Assembly: GCF_003056345.1 (NCBI RefSeq) | Contig: NZ_PYWB01000006.1 | Span: forward strand, 186,001 to 250,000 | DNA: 64,000 nt | DNA from: Devosia submarina | GTDB taxonomy: Bacteria; Pseudomonadota; Alphaproteobacteria; Rhizobiales; Devosiaceae | Direction: 5' to 3' | Part shown: in pieces, positions 10,923 through 21,912 of the stretch | Position numbering within the stretch: position 1 is the first letter of the stretch | Layout: each line of letters begins with the position of its first letter | Notes under the pieces: model-generated | What the model was told of the DNA's origin: nothing | Databases searched by the model: none | The model's input: only the letters and a program-made list of their open reading frames with translations | Program-made: the position numbers and the translations under genes

Positions 10923-11636
10923 ATGCTCACGCGCAAACAACACGAGCTGCTTATGTTCATCCATGAAAGGATGAAAGAGAGCGGCATTCCCCCCTCATTT
11001 GACGAGATGAAGGACGCGCTAGATCTTGCGTCCAAATCAGGCATTCACCGGTTGATTACAGCCTTGGAGGAGCGCGGCTTTATCCGCCGTCTGCCGAACC
11101 GGGCACGGGCTCTTGAGGTAGTCAAGCTGCCAGACTCCATGAATCCGGCCCTGGGTGGGCGCAAGGCCAAGTTCGAACCTTCAGTAATCGAAGGCAATCT
11201 GGGCAAGGTCGCCTCTCCTCCTGCACGCGTTTCGGCCGTCGAGGATTATGCCAGACCGGTGTCTATCCCGGTCATGGGGCGAATTGCGGCGGGTACGCCG
11301 ATCGAGGCAATTCAGACACATTCCCATACGATCCTGGTTCCGCCGGAAATGCTTGGTTCTGGTGAGCACTATGCGCTTGAGGTGCGCGGCGACTCCATGA
11401 TCGACGCAGGCATCTTTGATCAGGACACAGTGTTGATTAAGAAGCAGGATCAGGCGAGCACTGGCGACATTGTTGTTGCGCTCGTTGATGATGAGGAAGC
11501 CACGTTGAAGCGTTTGCGGCGCAAGGGTAATACTGTGGCGCTAGAGGCTGCCAACCCTGCCTACGAGACGCGAATTTTTCCACCGGATCGGGTCAAAGTA
11601 CAGGGTCGCCTTGTGGGGCTTCTGCGCAAGTACTGA
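10923..11636 (+). CDS. lexA: SOS repressor LexA
   Basis: Represses DNA-damage genes and self-cleaves when RecA filaments form. The N-terminal winged helix covers residues 1-65 ([18 protein letters not shown]). The cleavage site is Ala123-Gly124 in GRIAAGTP, the nucleophile is Ser158 in RGDSMIDAG and the general base is Lys196 in TLKRL. At 237 residues it has the longer alphaproteobacterial linker. Two SOS boxes upstream show autoregulation, and a strong terminator follows. Confidence 0.98.
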   Translation: MLTRKQHELLMFIHERMKESGIPPSFDEMKDALDLASKSGIHRLITALEERGFIRRLPNRARALEVVKLPDSMNPALGGRKAKFEPSVIEGNLGKVASPPARVSAVEDYARPVSIPVMGRIAAGTPIEAIQTHSHTILVPPEMLGSGEHYALEVRGDSMIDAGIFDQDTVLIKKQDQASTGDIVVALVDDEEATLKRLRRKGNTVALEAANPAYETRIFPPDRVKVQGRLVGLLRKY

Positions 11637-11671
11637 TCTATTCAACAGACAAAGTCATAGGCACGTATAAG

Positions 11672-11703
11672 AAGGCCCGCTGGTAAAGCGGGCCTTTGTT
11701 TTT
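11672..11703 (+). terminator. Rho-independent terminator of lexA
   Basis: AAGGCCCGC pairs with GCGGGCCTT around a 7-nt loop and is followed by TTTGTTTTT. It ends the lexA transcript and touches the end of the convergent dehydratase gene. Confidence 0.9.
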
Positions 11704-13513
11704 AGTGGTTATCGCGCGGAACGCCGTAGGTCTGGGCAATACGCTGGTATTTCTCGGCCGGCTTGAGGATAGCGCCCTCGCCGAGCTGGCCAACCAGTCC
11801 GCGCTGGATCTCCTGCCAAGGAGTCTGGTGCTTTGGGAATTTGTATCCGCCCGATGATTCCAGATCCTGACGTCGCGCAGCAATCTCTTCATCCGAAATG
11901 AGGATGTTCGCTTCGCCCCTGTTCAGGTCAATCCGGACGCGATCGCCAGTGCGCAAGATTGCCAGATTGCCGCCGGCTGCAGCCTCAGGCGAGGCATTCA
12001 GTATAGAAGGCGAGCCGGACGTACCTGACTGGCGGCCGTCGCCAATACAGGCGAGCGCATGGATCCCCTTTTTGATCAGGTAGTCAGGTGGCCGCATATT
12101 CACAACTTCCGCCGCACCTGGGTAACCGATCGGCCCGGCGCCGCGCATGAACAGCAGGGTGTTCTCATCGATCTCCAGAGAAGGATCATCGATCCGGTGG
12201 TGGTAGTCTTCCGGTCCATCGAAGACCACGGCCTTGCCCTCGAACATGCCGGGATGTTGAGGGTCGTTAAGGTAGCGGTCGCGGAACTCGGTGGAGATCA
12301 CGCTGGTCTTCATGATAGCGTTGTCGAAAAGATTGCCGCGCAACACGATGAAGCCCGCATCGGTCTTAAGCGGATTATCGAAGCGCCGGATGACCCGCTC
12401 ATCCTGGATCGTGGTGTTTCGGCAGTTCTCGCCGATAGTCTTGCCGTTTGCGGTCGGTGCGTCTTCGCGAATGAGGCCCTGGCTCATCAACTCGTTGACT
12501 ACAGCCGGGACGCCGCCAGCGTGGTAATAGTCTTCGCCAAGAAATTCACCAGCAGGCTGCAGGTTGACGAGCAGCGGGACCTTGTGACCATAGGTCTGGA
12601 AGTCCTGCAGATCGAGTTCAACGCCGATGTGCTTGGCAATGGCCTGAATGTGAATCGGGGCGTTTGTGGACCCGCCGATAGCAGAATTGACCACAATCGT
12701 GTTGATGAAGTTGTCCTTGGTCAGGATATCAGACGGCTTTAGGTCTTCGTGGACCATATCCACAATGCGCTTGCCGGTGCGGTACGCCATTTCCTGGCGA
12801 TCGCGGTAAGGTGCAGGAATGGCGGCCGATCCCGGCAATTGCATGCCGAGGGCTTCGGCAAGCGAGTTCATGGTGGTCGCCGTGCCCATCGTGTTGCAAT
12901 AGCCAGTCGACGGTGCGGACGAAGCTACGAGTTCAATGAACTGGGCGTAGTCGATTTCACCGGCCGCCATCATCTGGCGGGCTTTCCAGACGATCGTGCC
13001 GGACCCGGTGCGCTCCCCTTTGTGCCAGCCATTCAGCATGGGGCCGACCGAAAGAGCAATGGCAGGGATGTTGACGGTTGCGGCGCCCATCAGCATGGCT
13101 GGAGTGGTCTTGTCGCAGCCGATGGTGAGGACGACGCCATCCAATGGATAGCCGTAGAGAACTTCTACCAATCCAAGATAGGCCAGGTTGCGATCGAGGC
13201 CCGCTGTCGGGCGCTTTCCGGTTTCCTGAATAGGGTGTACCGGGAATTCGATTGCAATTCCGCCAGCTTCTCGGATGCCTTCCTTCACGCGCTCGGCCAG
13301 TACGATATGGTGCCGATTGCATGGAGACAGGTCGGAGCCGGTCTGGGCAATGCCGATGATCGGCTTGTCGGACTGCAACTCTTCGCGCGACACGCCGAAG
13401 TTCATATAGCGTTCTAGATAGAGCGCCGTCATATCCGGATTTTCGGGGTTGTCGAACCAAGCCCGAGATCTCAGCTTCTTGGGATCGGAGCTCTCATCGT
13501 TACCTGCAGTCAT
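11702..13513 (-). CDS. IlvD/Edd family sugar-acid dehydratase (xylonate/galactonate type)
   Basis: Iron-sulfur dehydratase predicted to turn a sugar acid into its 2-keto-3-deoxy derivative. Candidate cluster cysteines are Cys65 (LSPCNRHH), Cys133 (IGCDKTTPA) and Cys206 (STGYCNTMG). [20 protein letters not shown] carries the conserved Ser region. From memory it resembles Caulobacter xylonate dehydratase XylD and rhizobial L-arabinonate dehydratase more than true IlvD ([20 protein letters not shown]). Divergence from dgoK-dgoA suggests D-galactonate as the substrate. The exact substrate cannot be read from sequence. Confidence 0.88.
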   Translation of the reverse strand: MTAGNDESSDPKKLRSRAWFDNPENPDMTALYLERYMNFGVSREELQSDKPIIGIAQTGSDLSPCNRHHIVLAERVKEGIREAGGIAIEFPVHPIQETGKRPTAGLDRNLAYLGLVEVLYGYPLDGVVLTIGCDKTTPAMLMGAATVNIPAIALSVGPMLNGWHKGERTGSGTIVWKARQMMAAGEIDYAQFIELVASSAPSTGYCNTMGTATTMNSLAEALGMQLPGSAAIPAPYRDRQEMAYRTGKRIVDMVHEDLKPSDILTKDNFINTIVVNSAIGGSTNAPIHIQAIAKHIGVELDLQDFQTYGHKVPLLVNLQPAGEFLGEDYYHAGGVPAVVNELMSQGLIREDAPTANGKTIGENCRNTTIQDERVIRRFDNPLKTDAGFIVLRGNLFDNAIMKTSVISTEFRDRYLNDPQHPGMFEGKAVVFDGPEDYHHRIDDPSLEIDENTLLFMRGAGPIGYPGAAEVVNMRPPDYLIKKGIHALACIGDGRQSGTSGSPSILNASPEAAAGGNLAILRTGDRVRIDLNRGEANILISDEEIAARRQDLESSGGYKFPKHQTPWQEIQRGLVGQLGEGAILKPAEKYQRIAQTYGVPRDNH

Positions 13514-13611
13514 GTCATTTTCCTCATGAGGTGCGGCGCAAGCAAGGCCGCGTTTGGACTCGTTCTAACATGGCTATGCCTAGAGGAAACGGGGGTAGCT
13601 GAAAAAATCAT

Positions 13612-13624
13612 ACAATTAAATTGT
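13612..13624. promoter_or_regulatory. Palindromic operator candidate in the galactonate locus
   Basis: ACAATTAAATTGT is a perfect 13-bp palindrome in the 253-nt divergent region between the dehydratase and dgoK. Its place suits a regulator controlling both arms. The regulator family is not identifiable, and no regulator gene is adjacent. Confidence 0.5.
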
Positions 13625-13652
13625 CCGAGTTTCGCCTGTTCCAGAAGAACCA

Positions 13653-13670
13653 TTGTTCGTAACGGAACAA
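13653..13670. promoter_or_regulatory. Second inverted-repeat operator candidate upstream of dgoK
   Basis: TTGTTC and GAACAA form 6-bp perfect arms around GTAACG. It is not an SOS box, because the half-sites are inverted and 6 nt apart. It may be a second regulator site for dgoK. Confidence 0.45.
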
Positions 13671-13766
13671 GGAGATGACTTTGCGACTTCGACCGAGATA
13701 ATCGGGCTGGCTCTAGCGTCGAGCAATGATTAGGGTTTCGCGACTCGAACAAGGGCGGGGGAACGC

Positions 13767-14687
13767 GTGAGCAGCGCATTGGATTGGGTGGCCGTTGATT
13801 GGGGCACCTCGAATTTGCGGGCCTGGGGCATAGCGGCCGAGGGCGATGTTCTTTGGGAGAAAACGTCTCCCAAGGGAATGGGAAAGCTTTCCCGCAACGA
13901 GTACCCGGATGCGCTACTCGAAGTTCTCGTTGGTGCGGCCCATGAGCAATCGCGCCAGTTAGACGTGGTGATCTGTGGCATGGCGGGGGCAAAGCAGGGC
14001 TGGCTAGAGGCGCCCTATTTGGAAGCACCGACCGATCTGCGCGGCCTCCTAGATGGTGCGGTTCGCCCGTCCGTTCCCGGGAGCCATGTAGCAGCTACGA
14101 TTCTGCCAGGCGTGTGCCAGAGGGCGGGTGATGACAATGTGATGCGAGGCGAGGAGACCCAACTCCTAGGTTTAGCGTCCCTTCATCCAGGGTTTGCCGG
14201 GCTTGTTTGCATGCCGGGAACTCATTCTAAGTGGGCACATCTGGCCGGCACGAGGATCGAACATTTTTCTACTGCGATGACCGGGGAGATGTTCGAAGTG
14301 CTGCGACTGCACTCTGTGTTGCGCCACTCACTATCGGGGGAGTTAAATGGGCCAGGACGCAAGGATGGCTTTGCTGCTGGCGCTGCAGATGGATTGGAGC
14401 GTCCGGAGCACTTGCTTGGCATGCTGTTCCGCATCCGGGCAGGATCCCTTCTGTCCGATCGTCAGCCGGATTGGTGCGCCGGTTATCTTTCGGGCCTACT
14501 AATTGGAACCGAAATCGCCAGCAATCGTCATCTTATTGGAGACACCCCTGTTCCTCTTATCGGATCGCCCGTGTTGTGTGATCTCTACCAGAAAGTTTTG
14601 GGCATGATCGGCATCAAGGGTGAACCGCAGGATGCTACCCAAACAGTGTTGGCCGGCCTTCGGGCAGCACGCAGTTTCGCTGCATAG
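13767..14687 (+). CDS. dgoK: 2-dehydro-3-deoxygalactonokinase
   Basis: Phosphorylates 2-keto-3-deoxy-galactonate at C6 using ATP. The N-terminal phosphate-binding signature VAVDWGTSNLRAWG and the length of 306 fit the DgoK family. It starts with GTG at 13767 behind a G-rich Shine-Dalgarno stretch. dgoA follows after 9 nt, giving the kinase-aldolase pair of the De Ley-Doudoroff pathway. Confidence 0.93.
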   Translation: MSSALDWVAVDWGTSNLRAWGIAAEGDVLWEKTSPKGMGKLSRNEYPDALLEVLVGAAHEQSRQLDVVICGMAGAKQGWLEAPYLEAPTDLRGLLDGAVRPSVPGSHVAATILPGVCQRAGDDNVMRGEETQLLGLASLHPGFAGLVCMPGTHSKWAHLAGTRIEHFSTAMTGEMFEVLRLHSVLRHSLSGELNGPGRKDGFAAGAADGLERPEHLLGMLFRIRAGSLLSDRQPDWCAGYLSGLLIGTEIASNRHLIGDTPVPLIGSPVLCDLYQKVLGMIGIKGEPQDATQTVLAGLRAARSFAA

Positions 14688-14696
14688 GAATTTCCC

Positions 14697-15308
14697 ATGA
14701 ACCACCGCCACCTCATCGCCATTCTGCGCGGAATTACGCCTGGCGAAACGATTGCCGTTTGCGAGGCGCTGATTGCTGCCGGCATTACGATGATCGAAGT
14801 ACCCCTCAATTCGCCTGATGCATTTACGAGTATTGCATCTGCCTCCGACAGTTTCGGAGACAGGGCAGATATTGGCGCGGGAACTGTGCTGAGTAAGAAG
14901 CAGGTTTGGGCCGTAGCTGATGCGGGAGGAACGTTTATCGTATCGCCTGATACAAACCGATCGGTAATCGAGGAAACCGTTCGTATTCAGCTGCATTCCT
15001 ATCCCGGCGTGTTTACCCCAACCGATGCTTTCCGAGCCATCAAGGCCGGCGCCACAGGGCTCAAATTCTTCCCGGCTGAAGTTCTTGGACCCAAGGGCAT
15101 CAAGGCGATGAAGGCTGTTTTGCCTCCTGAAATCCCCTTGTATGCCGTAGGTGGCGCCAACCCCGACAACTTCGCGGAGTATCTTGCTGCGGGCTGTTCT
15201 GGTTTCGGGCTGGGTACATACATCTATAAGCCAGGCATGAGCGCGGAGCAGGTGTCGGAACGCGCCGTTGCCGCTGTTGCAGCCTACGATGCAGGGAAGT
15301 CAGTATGA
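14697..15308 (+). CDS. dgoA: 2-dehydro-3-deoxy-6-phosphogalactonate aldolase
   Basis: Splits KDPGal into pyruvate and glyceraldehyde 3-phosphate. It is a class I KDPG-type aldolase: Arg11 in ILRG, Glu34 in MIEVPLNSP and the Schiff-base Lys123 in GLKFFPAE. EVPLNSP is the variant commonly seen in DgoA rather than Eda. The length is 203. The stop overlaps the lactonase start (ATGA). Confidence 0.93.
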   Translation: MNHRHLIAILRGITPGETIAVCEALIAAGITMIEVPLNSPDAFTSIASASDSFGDRADIGAGTVLSKKQVWAVADAGGTFIVSPDTNRSVIEETVRIQLHSYPGVFTPTDAFRAIKAGATGLKFFPAEVLGPKGIKAMKAVLPPEIPLYAVGGANPDNFAEYLAAGCSGFGLGTYIYKPGMSAEQVSERAVAAVAAYDAGKSV

Positions 15309-16183
15309 CTGAGACGGCGCAGCTTATTTTCGATTGCAAGTGCCAACTTGGGGAAGGACCTATCTGGCATCCCGGCAGGCAGCAATTGTTCTTTTTTGAC
15401 ATAAACGAGCAGATCCTGAATGCCGTGAATGCGAATGGTGAATTGGTGGACCAATGGCTGTTCAACGAGACCATGGCTGCGGCCGGCATAGTGGATGACG
15501 ATACGCTGGTGCTCTTCAGTGAGTTCGGCCTCAAAGGCTTCCAGATTTCGACCGGCGGTATCGCACCAGTTCATGCAATTGAAGCCGATAACAACCGTAC
15601 ACGCAGCAATGACAGCCGGGTGCACCCGTCCGGCGCATTTTGGCTCGGCACCATGGACAACACCGAAGCCGAAGAGGCGATCGGGGCGCTCTATCATTTC
15701 CGCTCGGGCATTTTAACCAAGCTCAAGTCAGAGGTGCGGGTGCCGAACGCTACTTGCTTCTCTCCGGACGGCCGCACGGCTTACTGGACCGACACGCCGA
15801 GCAAGAAGATCCTCAAGGTAGCGACGGATCCATCAACCGGAATGCCAATTGGCGAATGGTCGGTCTTTGCCGATGTGAGTGATGGCGGTGGCTATCCTGA
15901 TGGTGCCGTGGTGGACAGCGAGGGCTTTCTCTGGAACGCCAAATGGGGTGGCGGCTGCGTTGTCCGACATGCGCCAGATGGAAGTGTTGACCGTATCATC
16001 GAAGTTCCGGTGAGCCAGGTGACGTGCCCGGCCTTCGGCGGCGCAGATCTCAAAACGCTGTTTATCACCACCGCGGCCAAAAACTTGAGCGAGGAGCAAC
16101 TTGCCGCAGAGAAAGTCGCTGGTGGCCTGTTCGCTATTGACGTTGATGTTTCTGGTCAGTCCGAGCCGCTTTTCCAACTTTGA
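15305..16183 (+). CDS. SMP-30/gluconolactonase-like sugar lactonase
   Basis: Six-bladed propeller lactonase, here probably hydrolysing D-galactono-1,4-lactone to galactonate. The metal-ligand Glu lies in LGEGPIWHP. NDSRVHPSGAFWLGTMD and PDGAVVDSEGFLWNAKWGGG are typical SMP-30 segments. The length is 292. Coupled translation with dgoA supports a role in the same pathway. A specificity for arabinono- or glucono-lactone is not excluded. Confidence 0.87.
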   Translation: MTETAQLIFDCKCQLGEGPIWHPGRQQLFFFDINEQILNAVNANGELVDQWLFNETMAAAGIVDDDTLVLFSEFGLKGFQISTGGIAPVHAIEADNNRTRSNDSRVHPSGAFWLGTMDNTEAEEAIGALYHFRSGILTKLKSEVRVPNATCFSPDGRTAYWTDTPSKKILKVATDPSTGMPIGEWSVFADVSDGGGYPDGAVVDSEGFLWNAKWGGGCVVRHAPDGSVDRIIEVPVSQVTCPAFGGADLKTLFITTAAKNLSEEQLAAEKVAGGLFAIDVDVSGQSEPLFQL

Positions 16184-16191
16184 GACTTCTC

Positions 16192-18150
16192 ATGACCACC
16201 CCTGCCCTCGGCGTTTGCTACTATCCGGAACATTGGCCTGAGGCATGGTGGGAGCGGGACGCCGCCCGCATGGCCGAGGTGGGCATTTCATTTGTCCGCA
16301 TTGGTGAGTTCGCCTGGAGCAAGCTTGAGCCAAGCCCGGGTGAACTCAGATTCGAGTGGATCATCCGGGCTATGGATGTTCTCGGCAGACACGGGCTCAA
16401 GGTTATCTTCGGAACGCCCACGGCCACTCCGCCGCGCTGGATGGTGGATAAGCATCCTGACATGCTTCCGATTGGCCGGGACGGACGACGCAAAGGCTTC
16501 GGCTCGCGCCGGCACTATGACTTTTCACATTTGGGCTATCGCGAAGAAGCTGCCCGCATCACGCGACTGCTCGCAGACGCCGTCGGTGACCACCCTGCCC
16601 TAAGCGGCTGGCAAACCGATAATGAATATGGCTGTCACGGAACGACATATTCCTACTCACCCGCGGCAAGAGAAGGGTTTCAGCGGTGGTTGAGAGAGAA
16701 ATACGGCTCCATCGAGGCCCTCAATGAAGCCTGGGGCAATGTATTCTGGTCCATGGAATACAACAGCTTTGAACAGATCGAGCTGCCGAACCTGCTCGTG
16801 TGCGACCCCGCGCCCGCTCACGATCTTGATTTCAGACGCTACACATCGGACCAGGTCGCAGCGTTCAACAAGGTGCAGTACGACATCCTCAAAGCCAAGC
16901 GCCCTGACCTTCCCGTGATCCACAATTTCATGGCGGGCTATACCGAGTTCGACCACTACGATGTCGCAAAGACCCTGGACGTCGCGAGTTGGGATGCCTA
17001 TCCGCTCGGCCATTTGGCCACAGGCGCCGAGACTGACGACATCAAACGCCAGTATATGCGGCAGGGTGAGCCCGATTATCAGGCGTTTCACCACGACCTT
17101 TACCGCGGCGTAGGCCATGACCGCATGTGGATCATGGAACAACAACCAGGCCCAGTGAACTGGGCCGACTTCAATCCTGACCCGCTGCCGGGCATGCCCC
17201 GGCTATGGGCCTGGGAGGCTTTTGCCCATGGCGCAGAAGTTGTTTCCTATTTTCGCTGGCGACAGGCGCCGTTCGCGCAGGAGCAAATGCATGCGGGTCT
17301 GCTTCGCCCGGATAACGAGCCTGCGCCGGCCTATTTCGATGCTCAACAGGTCGCCCAGGAGGTCAAAGCCATAGGCATTGGCGGCGCCGCTGCCAGAGGA
17401 CGCGTCGCGATTGTTTTTGATTACCAAAGCGAATGGGCCTGGGATATTCAGCCCCAAGCTAAGGGCTTTAGCCACAGCGCACATGTGCGTGCTCTATACG
17501 CGGCGTTCCGTAAGCATGGTGTCGATGTCGATATTGTTTCTCCTCATAGCACCAGTTTCGAAGGCTATAGCATCGTCGCCATACCAGCTCTGTTTGCATG
17601 GACGGAATCGCTCCGGTCCGCTGTTGAGAACTTCGACGGCCATCTGCTGATCGGTCCGCGTTCTGGTTCAAAAACCGAGAACTTCTCTATTCCATCGCGC
17701 CTCGCTCCCAATTTGCCCAGTAACCTGCTGGATGCCAAGGTCATCAGAATCGACAGTTTAGACCCGGCCGCTGAAGTTGAGGTGACCGGTAGCGGAGCTG
17801 TGCGGCTCTGGCGCGAGCGCATCGAAACCAGGGCCAAGGTTGTGATCCAGGACGTCGAGGGTTGGCCAGTCTTGCTACGGCAAGGAAAGCTTCACTATCT
17901 TGGAGCCAGCGGAACCAAGGCCCTGGTCCAGCGCGTAGTGGATCATCTGATCGCCGAAGCCGGCGTGCCGGTGATCGAGTTGCCGGCCGGTGTTCGTTGC
18001 CGCGTTCGTGGCGGGTTCAGAGTTTACGTGAACTACAGTAACACTGCGGCACCGCTTAACCTCGCTGCAGACGAAGCTGAGTATGTGCTGGGTTCAGGGG
18101 AGATCCCCCCTGCCGGTGTTACCGTGGCGCGACTCTCCAGGGCCGAGTGA
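16192..18150 (+). CDS. GH42 beta-galactosidase
   Basis: Cytoplasmic glycoside hydrolase releasing galactose from beta-galactosides. The acid/base Glu145 lies in WQTDNEYG and the nucleophile Glu316 in IMEQQPGPVNW, both typical of family GH42. There is no signal peptide. I chose the ATG at 16192; a TTG at 16180 overlapping the previous stop is also in frame. It is the last gene of the dgo run and supplies the sugar the other enzymes would degrade. Its 3' end overlaps comEC by 32 nt on the opposite strand. Confidence 0.93.
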   Translation: MTTPALGVCYYPEHWPEAWWERDAARMAEVGISFVRIGEFAWSKLEPSPGELRFEWIIRAMDVLGRHGLKVIFGTPTATPPRWMVDKHPDMLPIGRDGRRKGFGSRRHYDFSHLGYREEAARITRLLADAVGDHPALSGWQTDNEYGCHGTTYSYSPAAREGFQRWLREKYGSIEALNEAWGNVFWSMEYNSFEQIELPNLLVCDPAPAHDLDFRRYTSDQVAAFNKVQYDILKAKRPDLPVIHNFMAGYTEFDHYDVAKTLDVASWDAYPLGHLATGAETDDIKRQYMRQGEPDYQAFHHDLYRGVGHDRMWIMEQQPGPVNWADFNPDPLPGMPRLWAWEAFAHGAEVVSYFRWRQAPFAQEQMHAGLLRPDNEPAPAYFDAQQVAQEVKAIGIGGAAARGRVAIVFDYQSEWAWDIQPQAKGFSHSAHVRALYAAFRKHGVDVDIVSPHSTSFEGYSIVAIPALFAWTESLRSAVENFDGHLLIGPRSGSKTENFSIPSRLAPNLPSNLLDAKVIRIDSLDPAAEVEVTGSGAVRLWRERIETRAKVVIQDVEGWPVLLRQGKLHYLGASGTKALVQRVVDHLIAEAGVPVIELPAGVRCRVRGGFRVYVNYSNTAAPLNLAADEAEYVLGSGEIPPAGVTVARLSRAE

Positions 18151-20266
18151 CATTTGGAATAGCGGTGCGCAGCTTGAACTGATGGATTGACTGGTCCCAA
18201 GCCAGCCAATGCACACCGCCGGTTTGCAGATCATCGGCGTCGATGATCTGCTTGTTGTGGCAGGTATGAGGTGCCCGCATCCGCGTAATGAGTAGGTCGT
18301 GCAGACCGCAGTCCTCTGCGAAGGCGGCGGCGTTCTTCACCACGGCTATGGAAAACTGCTCTGTATTCGCAATGCATCCAAGGTTGTCGCACCGGGCGTC
18401 GGGAGACGATGCGTTGATCTCTTTCTGGTAGTGCTGGCTCCACACATCTACAGCGAAGCTTCCTGTTTTTCCTGTGATCAACCCCATATTATCGCCAGAG
18501 CGCAGCGCTACAGCTTGCGTCGAGTCTGCAATCAGCAAATCCGGGCGCTGATCAAAGCCGAACAGCAAAATAAGAGGCAATGCCAGCGCCGGTCCTAAAA
18601 AGCGCCACCAGTTGTTCAGGAAGGCAAACCAAGCCAGTGCGGCAACGCCAATCACAAGTGAAGTGCCAATCAACAGCGGATTGCCTGCGAGGCCCTCGCT
18701 CCATCGAGAGACTAGCGCAGCGCCATCCACCATGCGATCGATTCCCCAGCCCATGATCTGGAGGAACACTCCTTCCATACTGAACGGCATTGCAAGCACA
18801 GATAGCAATGCAAAGGGCATAATCACGAGGCTGACGACGGGAAGAACCAGAACGTTGCCGATGACGCCCAAGGGGGCGGTCTGTTGAAAGTGATAGGCAG
18901 AGAATAGAAGGGTCGCTGTTCCCGCGATGAGGCTGGTAAGAGCTGTGCCCCAGACCGTAGATACAGTCCGTCGCATCCAATTAGTCTGCTTTTCAGTGGC
19001 CCTGCGCGGAAGCTCGTATGTGCCGATCAGGCCGACGACGGCGGCGAAAGACAGTTGAAAGCTGGGGCGGAAGACGCTCGAGGGGTCGATCGCAATTATG
19101 AGAAGTGCCGCTATGGCGACGTTTCGCATCGTCAGAGCGCGTCGACCTGCTAGCACCGCGCCGAAGATGAGTGCGAGCATAAGAGCGGAGCGGAACGCGG
19201 GCACGTTTGAAAAGCCCCCAGCCAACGCCAGGTACCCTATGGCAGCAGTCAGCCCAAAGCATGCTGCGATCTTCTTGATCGGCAAGCGGCGGGCACTGAT
19301 TGGCAGAGCGGCAAGGCCGAGGCGCACCAACCAGAACATACCGCCGGCAACGATGGAAAGATGGAGCCCCGAGATGGAGTAGATGTGCGCCAAGCCCGAA
19401 GTGGCCATCAATTCGCGCGTTTCGTCAGTGATGGCGCTCTGGTTGCCAACCACCATGGCTCGACCAATGGCTGCGGATGATCCTTCCAGGACAGAGGCGA
19501 TCCGTCGGCCGATAGCTGCCCGTGCATCTTCTATCCAACTCGCAGGAGTCATACTTGCCGCGCGAGCGGCGAGCGCAAAATCTCTGGTTATGGTTCCATA
19601 AGCGCCAATACCTGAGAAATAAGAATGAAACTGCCCGTCATAAGCCCCGGGCAGGATAGGTCCCGGCACCGGCACAAGCCGCATGGAGCCGCTGATAACG
19701 TCACCCGATCGCAGGAGAGGTTCGGCTGGAGCAACTATACGGGCCATTCTGATCGGAGGCACTCGATCATCCGAGACCGCTTTGAAGCCGTAGACGACTA
19801 TCCGCTGCCCATCTGGATTGGCAGACAGAACTTCAGCGATTTTGGCTTCGAACGCGCCATAGGCGGGCCGCGCCAACATATTAGTGCCAAAGGCCCAGCC
19901 GTGAAAAGAAAGTAGACAAAAGCCAACCCAAAAGGCCGAGGCAATGAAAACACCAGGCAGCAGAGGTGAGCGGTGGAGCAGTACCAAGGTTAGGCAGAGC
20001 GTCAGACCGACGGCTGCCTGCGCGATAGGGTCCGGCTCAAACGGCAGCTGAGCATAGACCATCATCCCAAAGATCATGGCGAAGGGTAAAAGCACAAAGC
20101 TGCGACGGCTGTCCCGCGCGGCAGCAATGGCGTCCGCGAGGCTCGCAAGTAAGCCGCGCTTCTTGTGAGCAGCAAGCGGGCGTCGCGCCGACCCAGGCGA
20201 CGCAAATTGTAGTCCGGTCTTGAACCCGACTCCTGCCTGGCGCTCGCTTGTTTGCGTCTCCTGCAA
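18119..20266 (-). CDS. comEC: ComEC/Rec2 family DNA uptake channel
   Basis: Polytopic inner-membrane protein that moves single-stranded DNA into the cytoplasm in competent bacteria. The family signature [19 protein letters not shown] is present, followed by many hydrophobic helices to about residue 570. The C-terminal region lacks the HxHxDH metallo-beta-lactamase motif of Bacillus ComEC. The start is a TTG at 20266 with a weak ribosome site, so the N-terminus is uncertain. It diverges from gltX. Confidence 0.88.
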   Translation of the reverse strand: MQETQTSERQAGVGFKTGLQFASPGSARRPLAAHKKRGLLASLADAIAAARDSRRSFVLLPFAMIFGMMVYAQLPFEPDPIAQAAVGLTLCLTLVLLHRSPLLPGVFIASAFWVGFCLLSFHGWAFGTNMLARPAYGAFEAKIAEVLSANPDGQRIVVYGFKAVSDDRVPPIRMARIVAPAEPLLRSGDVISGSMRLVPVPGPILPGAYDGQFHSYFSGIGAYGTITRDFALAARAASMTPASWIEDARAAIGRRIASVLEGSSAAIGRAMVVGNQSAITDETRELMATSGLAHIYSISGLHLSIVAGGMFWLVRLGLAALPISARRLPIKKIAACFGLTAAIGYLALAGGFSNVPAFRSALMLALIFGAVLAGRRALTMRNVAIAALLIIAIDPSSVFRPSFQLSFAAVVGLIGTYELPRRATEKQTNWMRRTVSTVWGTALTSLIAGTATLLFSAYHFQQTAPLGVIGNVLVLPVVSLVIMPFALLSVLAMPFSMEGVFLQIMGWGIDRMVDGAALVSRWSEGLAGNPLLIGTSLVIGVAALAWFAFLNNWWRFLGPALALPLILLFGFDQRPDLLIADSTQAVALRSGDNMGLITGKTGSFAVDVWSQHYQKEINASSPDARCDNLGCIANTEQFSIAVVKNAAAFAEDCGLHDLLITRMRAPHTCHNKQIIDADDLQTGGVHWLAWDQSIHQFKLRTAIPNVTRPWRVAPR

Positions 20267-20343
20267 CTGGCCAGCCCCCGCCCTTGCGCTCGTGCCCTTC
20301 TATGCTACACACGACAACCAAACTATCCAGATATTCCGGTCAT

Positions 20344-21762
20344 ATGTCCCAAGTTGTCACTCGTTTCGCCCCATCGCCCACTGGCTATCTGCACATTGGC
20401 GGTGCCCGTACTGCCCTGTTCAGCTGGGCCTATGCGAAGAACAAGGGCGGCAAGATGTTGCTGCGCATCGAGGATACGGACCGGGAACGATCAACCGAGG
20501 CGGCGGTCGTGGCCCTGATCGATGGCCTGAAATGGCTTGGTCTGGACTGGGACGGCGAGCCGATCAGCCAGTTCGGACGAGCCGCTCGTCATGCTGAAGT
20601 GGCCCACGAATTGGTGAAGGCAGGCCACGCCTACTACTGCTATTGCTCGCCTGCCGAACTGGACCAAATGCGCGAAGAAGCCCGCGCTGCCGGCAAGCCC
20701 CCTCGGTACAATGGCTATTGGCGCGATCGCGACGTAAGCGAAGCGCCGGAAGGCGTCGCGCCTGTTATCCGCATCAAGGCCCCGCTCACCGGGGACATCG
20801 TCGTTGATGACCATGTGCAGGGTAAGGTCGTTTTCAAGAGCGAGAATCTGGACGACTTCATCATTCTTCGCTCGGACGGCACACCGACCTACATGCACGC
20901 CGTTGTGGTCGATGACCATGACATGGGCGTCACCCACATCATTCGCGGGGACGACCACCTGACCAATGCGGCGCGCCAGATTGTGATTTATAATGCGATG
21001 GGCTGGACTGTGCCGGAGATGGCTCATATCCCGCTGATTCATGGGCCCGACGGTGCAAAGCTCAGCAAGCGGCATGGTGCGTTAGGCGTCGAAGCCTACC
21101 GGCAAATGGGCTATCTGCCCGAAGCACTGCGCAACTATCTAGCTCGCCTTGGTTGGAGCCATGGCGACGAGGAGATATTCTCAACGGAGCAGATGGTGGA
21201 GTGGTTCAGCCTCGACGGGCTCAACAAAGGTGCCGCCCGTTTCGATTTTGTGAAGCTCGAAAGCATCAACGGTCACTACATCCGAGAAGCCAAGCCCGAA
21301 TATCTTCATGATTTGATGCTCTCCACAGCCGAAGAAGTTGGGCGCCAGGCCGATGTTGATGGTCTCGCTGGGCATAAGGACACGGTACTCAGTGCCCTTC
21401 CTGAGTTGCAGCCGCGCGCAAAAACTGTCTTGGAACTGATTGACCTGGCACAGTTCATTTATGCGTCTAGGCCGCTCGCTATTGATGCTGCTGCGTCGGC
21501 TTTGTTGACCAGCGAATCTCGTTCGGTTCTCGGCGAAATGGCGGAGACCTTGCGAGGTCTCAACGAGTGGTCCGTTACTGCAATTGATGCTGCAATGCGT
21601 TCCCTTGCCGAAGCCAAGGGTTTGAAGCTGGGAAAACTTGCTCAGCCCCTTCGCGCCGCGCTCACCGGCAGGACAGTTTCTCCTGGCATATTCGAGGTTA
21701 TGGTGTTGATCGGAAGGGAAGAAAGCATGGCGCGTCTAGAGGATCAGATTGGCACTGTCTAG
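20344..21762 (+). CDS. gltX: Glutamyl-tRNA synthetase
   Basis: Charges tRNA-Glu; in alphaproteobacteria it usually also charges tRNA-Gln for transamidation. The class I motif is seen as [18 protein letters not shown] and the KMSKS-like loop as [11 protein letters not shown]. The ATG at 20344 gives [14 protein letters not shown] and 472 residues, the normal start; upstream in-frame codons have no family similarity. Confidence 0.97.
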   Translation: MSQVVTRFAPSPTGYLHIGGARTALFSWAYAKNKGGKMLLRIEDTDRERSTEAAVVALIDGLKWLGLDWDGEPISQFGRAARHAEVAHELVKAGHAYYCYCSPAELDQMREEARAAGKPPRYNGYWRDRDVSEAPEGVAPVIRIKAPLTGDIVVDDHVQGKVVFKSENLDDFIILRSDGTPTYMHAVVVDDHDMGVTHIIRGDDHLTNAARQIVIYNAMGWTVPEMAHIPLIHGPDGAKLSKRHGALGVEAYRQMGYLPEALRNYLARLGWSHGDEEIFSTEQMVEWFSLDGLNKGAARFDFVKLESINGHYIREAKPEYLHDLMLSTAEEVGRQADVDGLAGHKDTVLSALPELQPRAKTVLELIDLAQFIYASRPLAIDAAASALLTSESRSVLGEMAETLRGLNEWSVTAIDAAMRSLAEAKGLKLGKLAQPLRAALTGRTVSPGIFEVMVLIGREESMARLEDQIGTV

Positions 21763-21912
21763 TGCTATCCTGAGGGCAAGTCTTGCCAGCCCATTGATTG
21801 CTTCGGGCGGGTAAAAGCGATACCTGTCCCATGCAGTCTCCACTGCCAATTTCTGGCCCCAACCCATGCGAGCTCCTTTCTTTGGGGTCTTGGGGCCTTC
21901 GAGGAGAGCTAA

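Noticed and set aside
13641..13670. SOS box near the GTTC/GAAC sequence upstream of dgoK
   Set aside because: The half-sites are inverted and 6 nt apart, not a direct repeat with N7.
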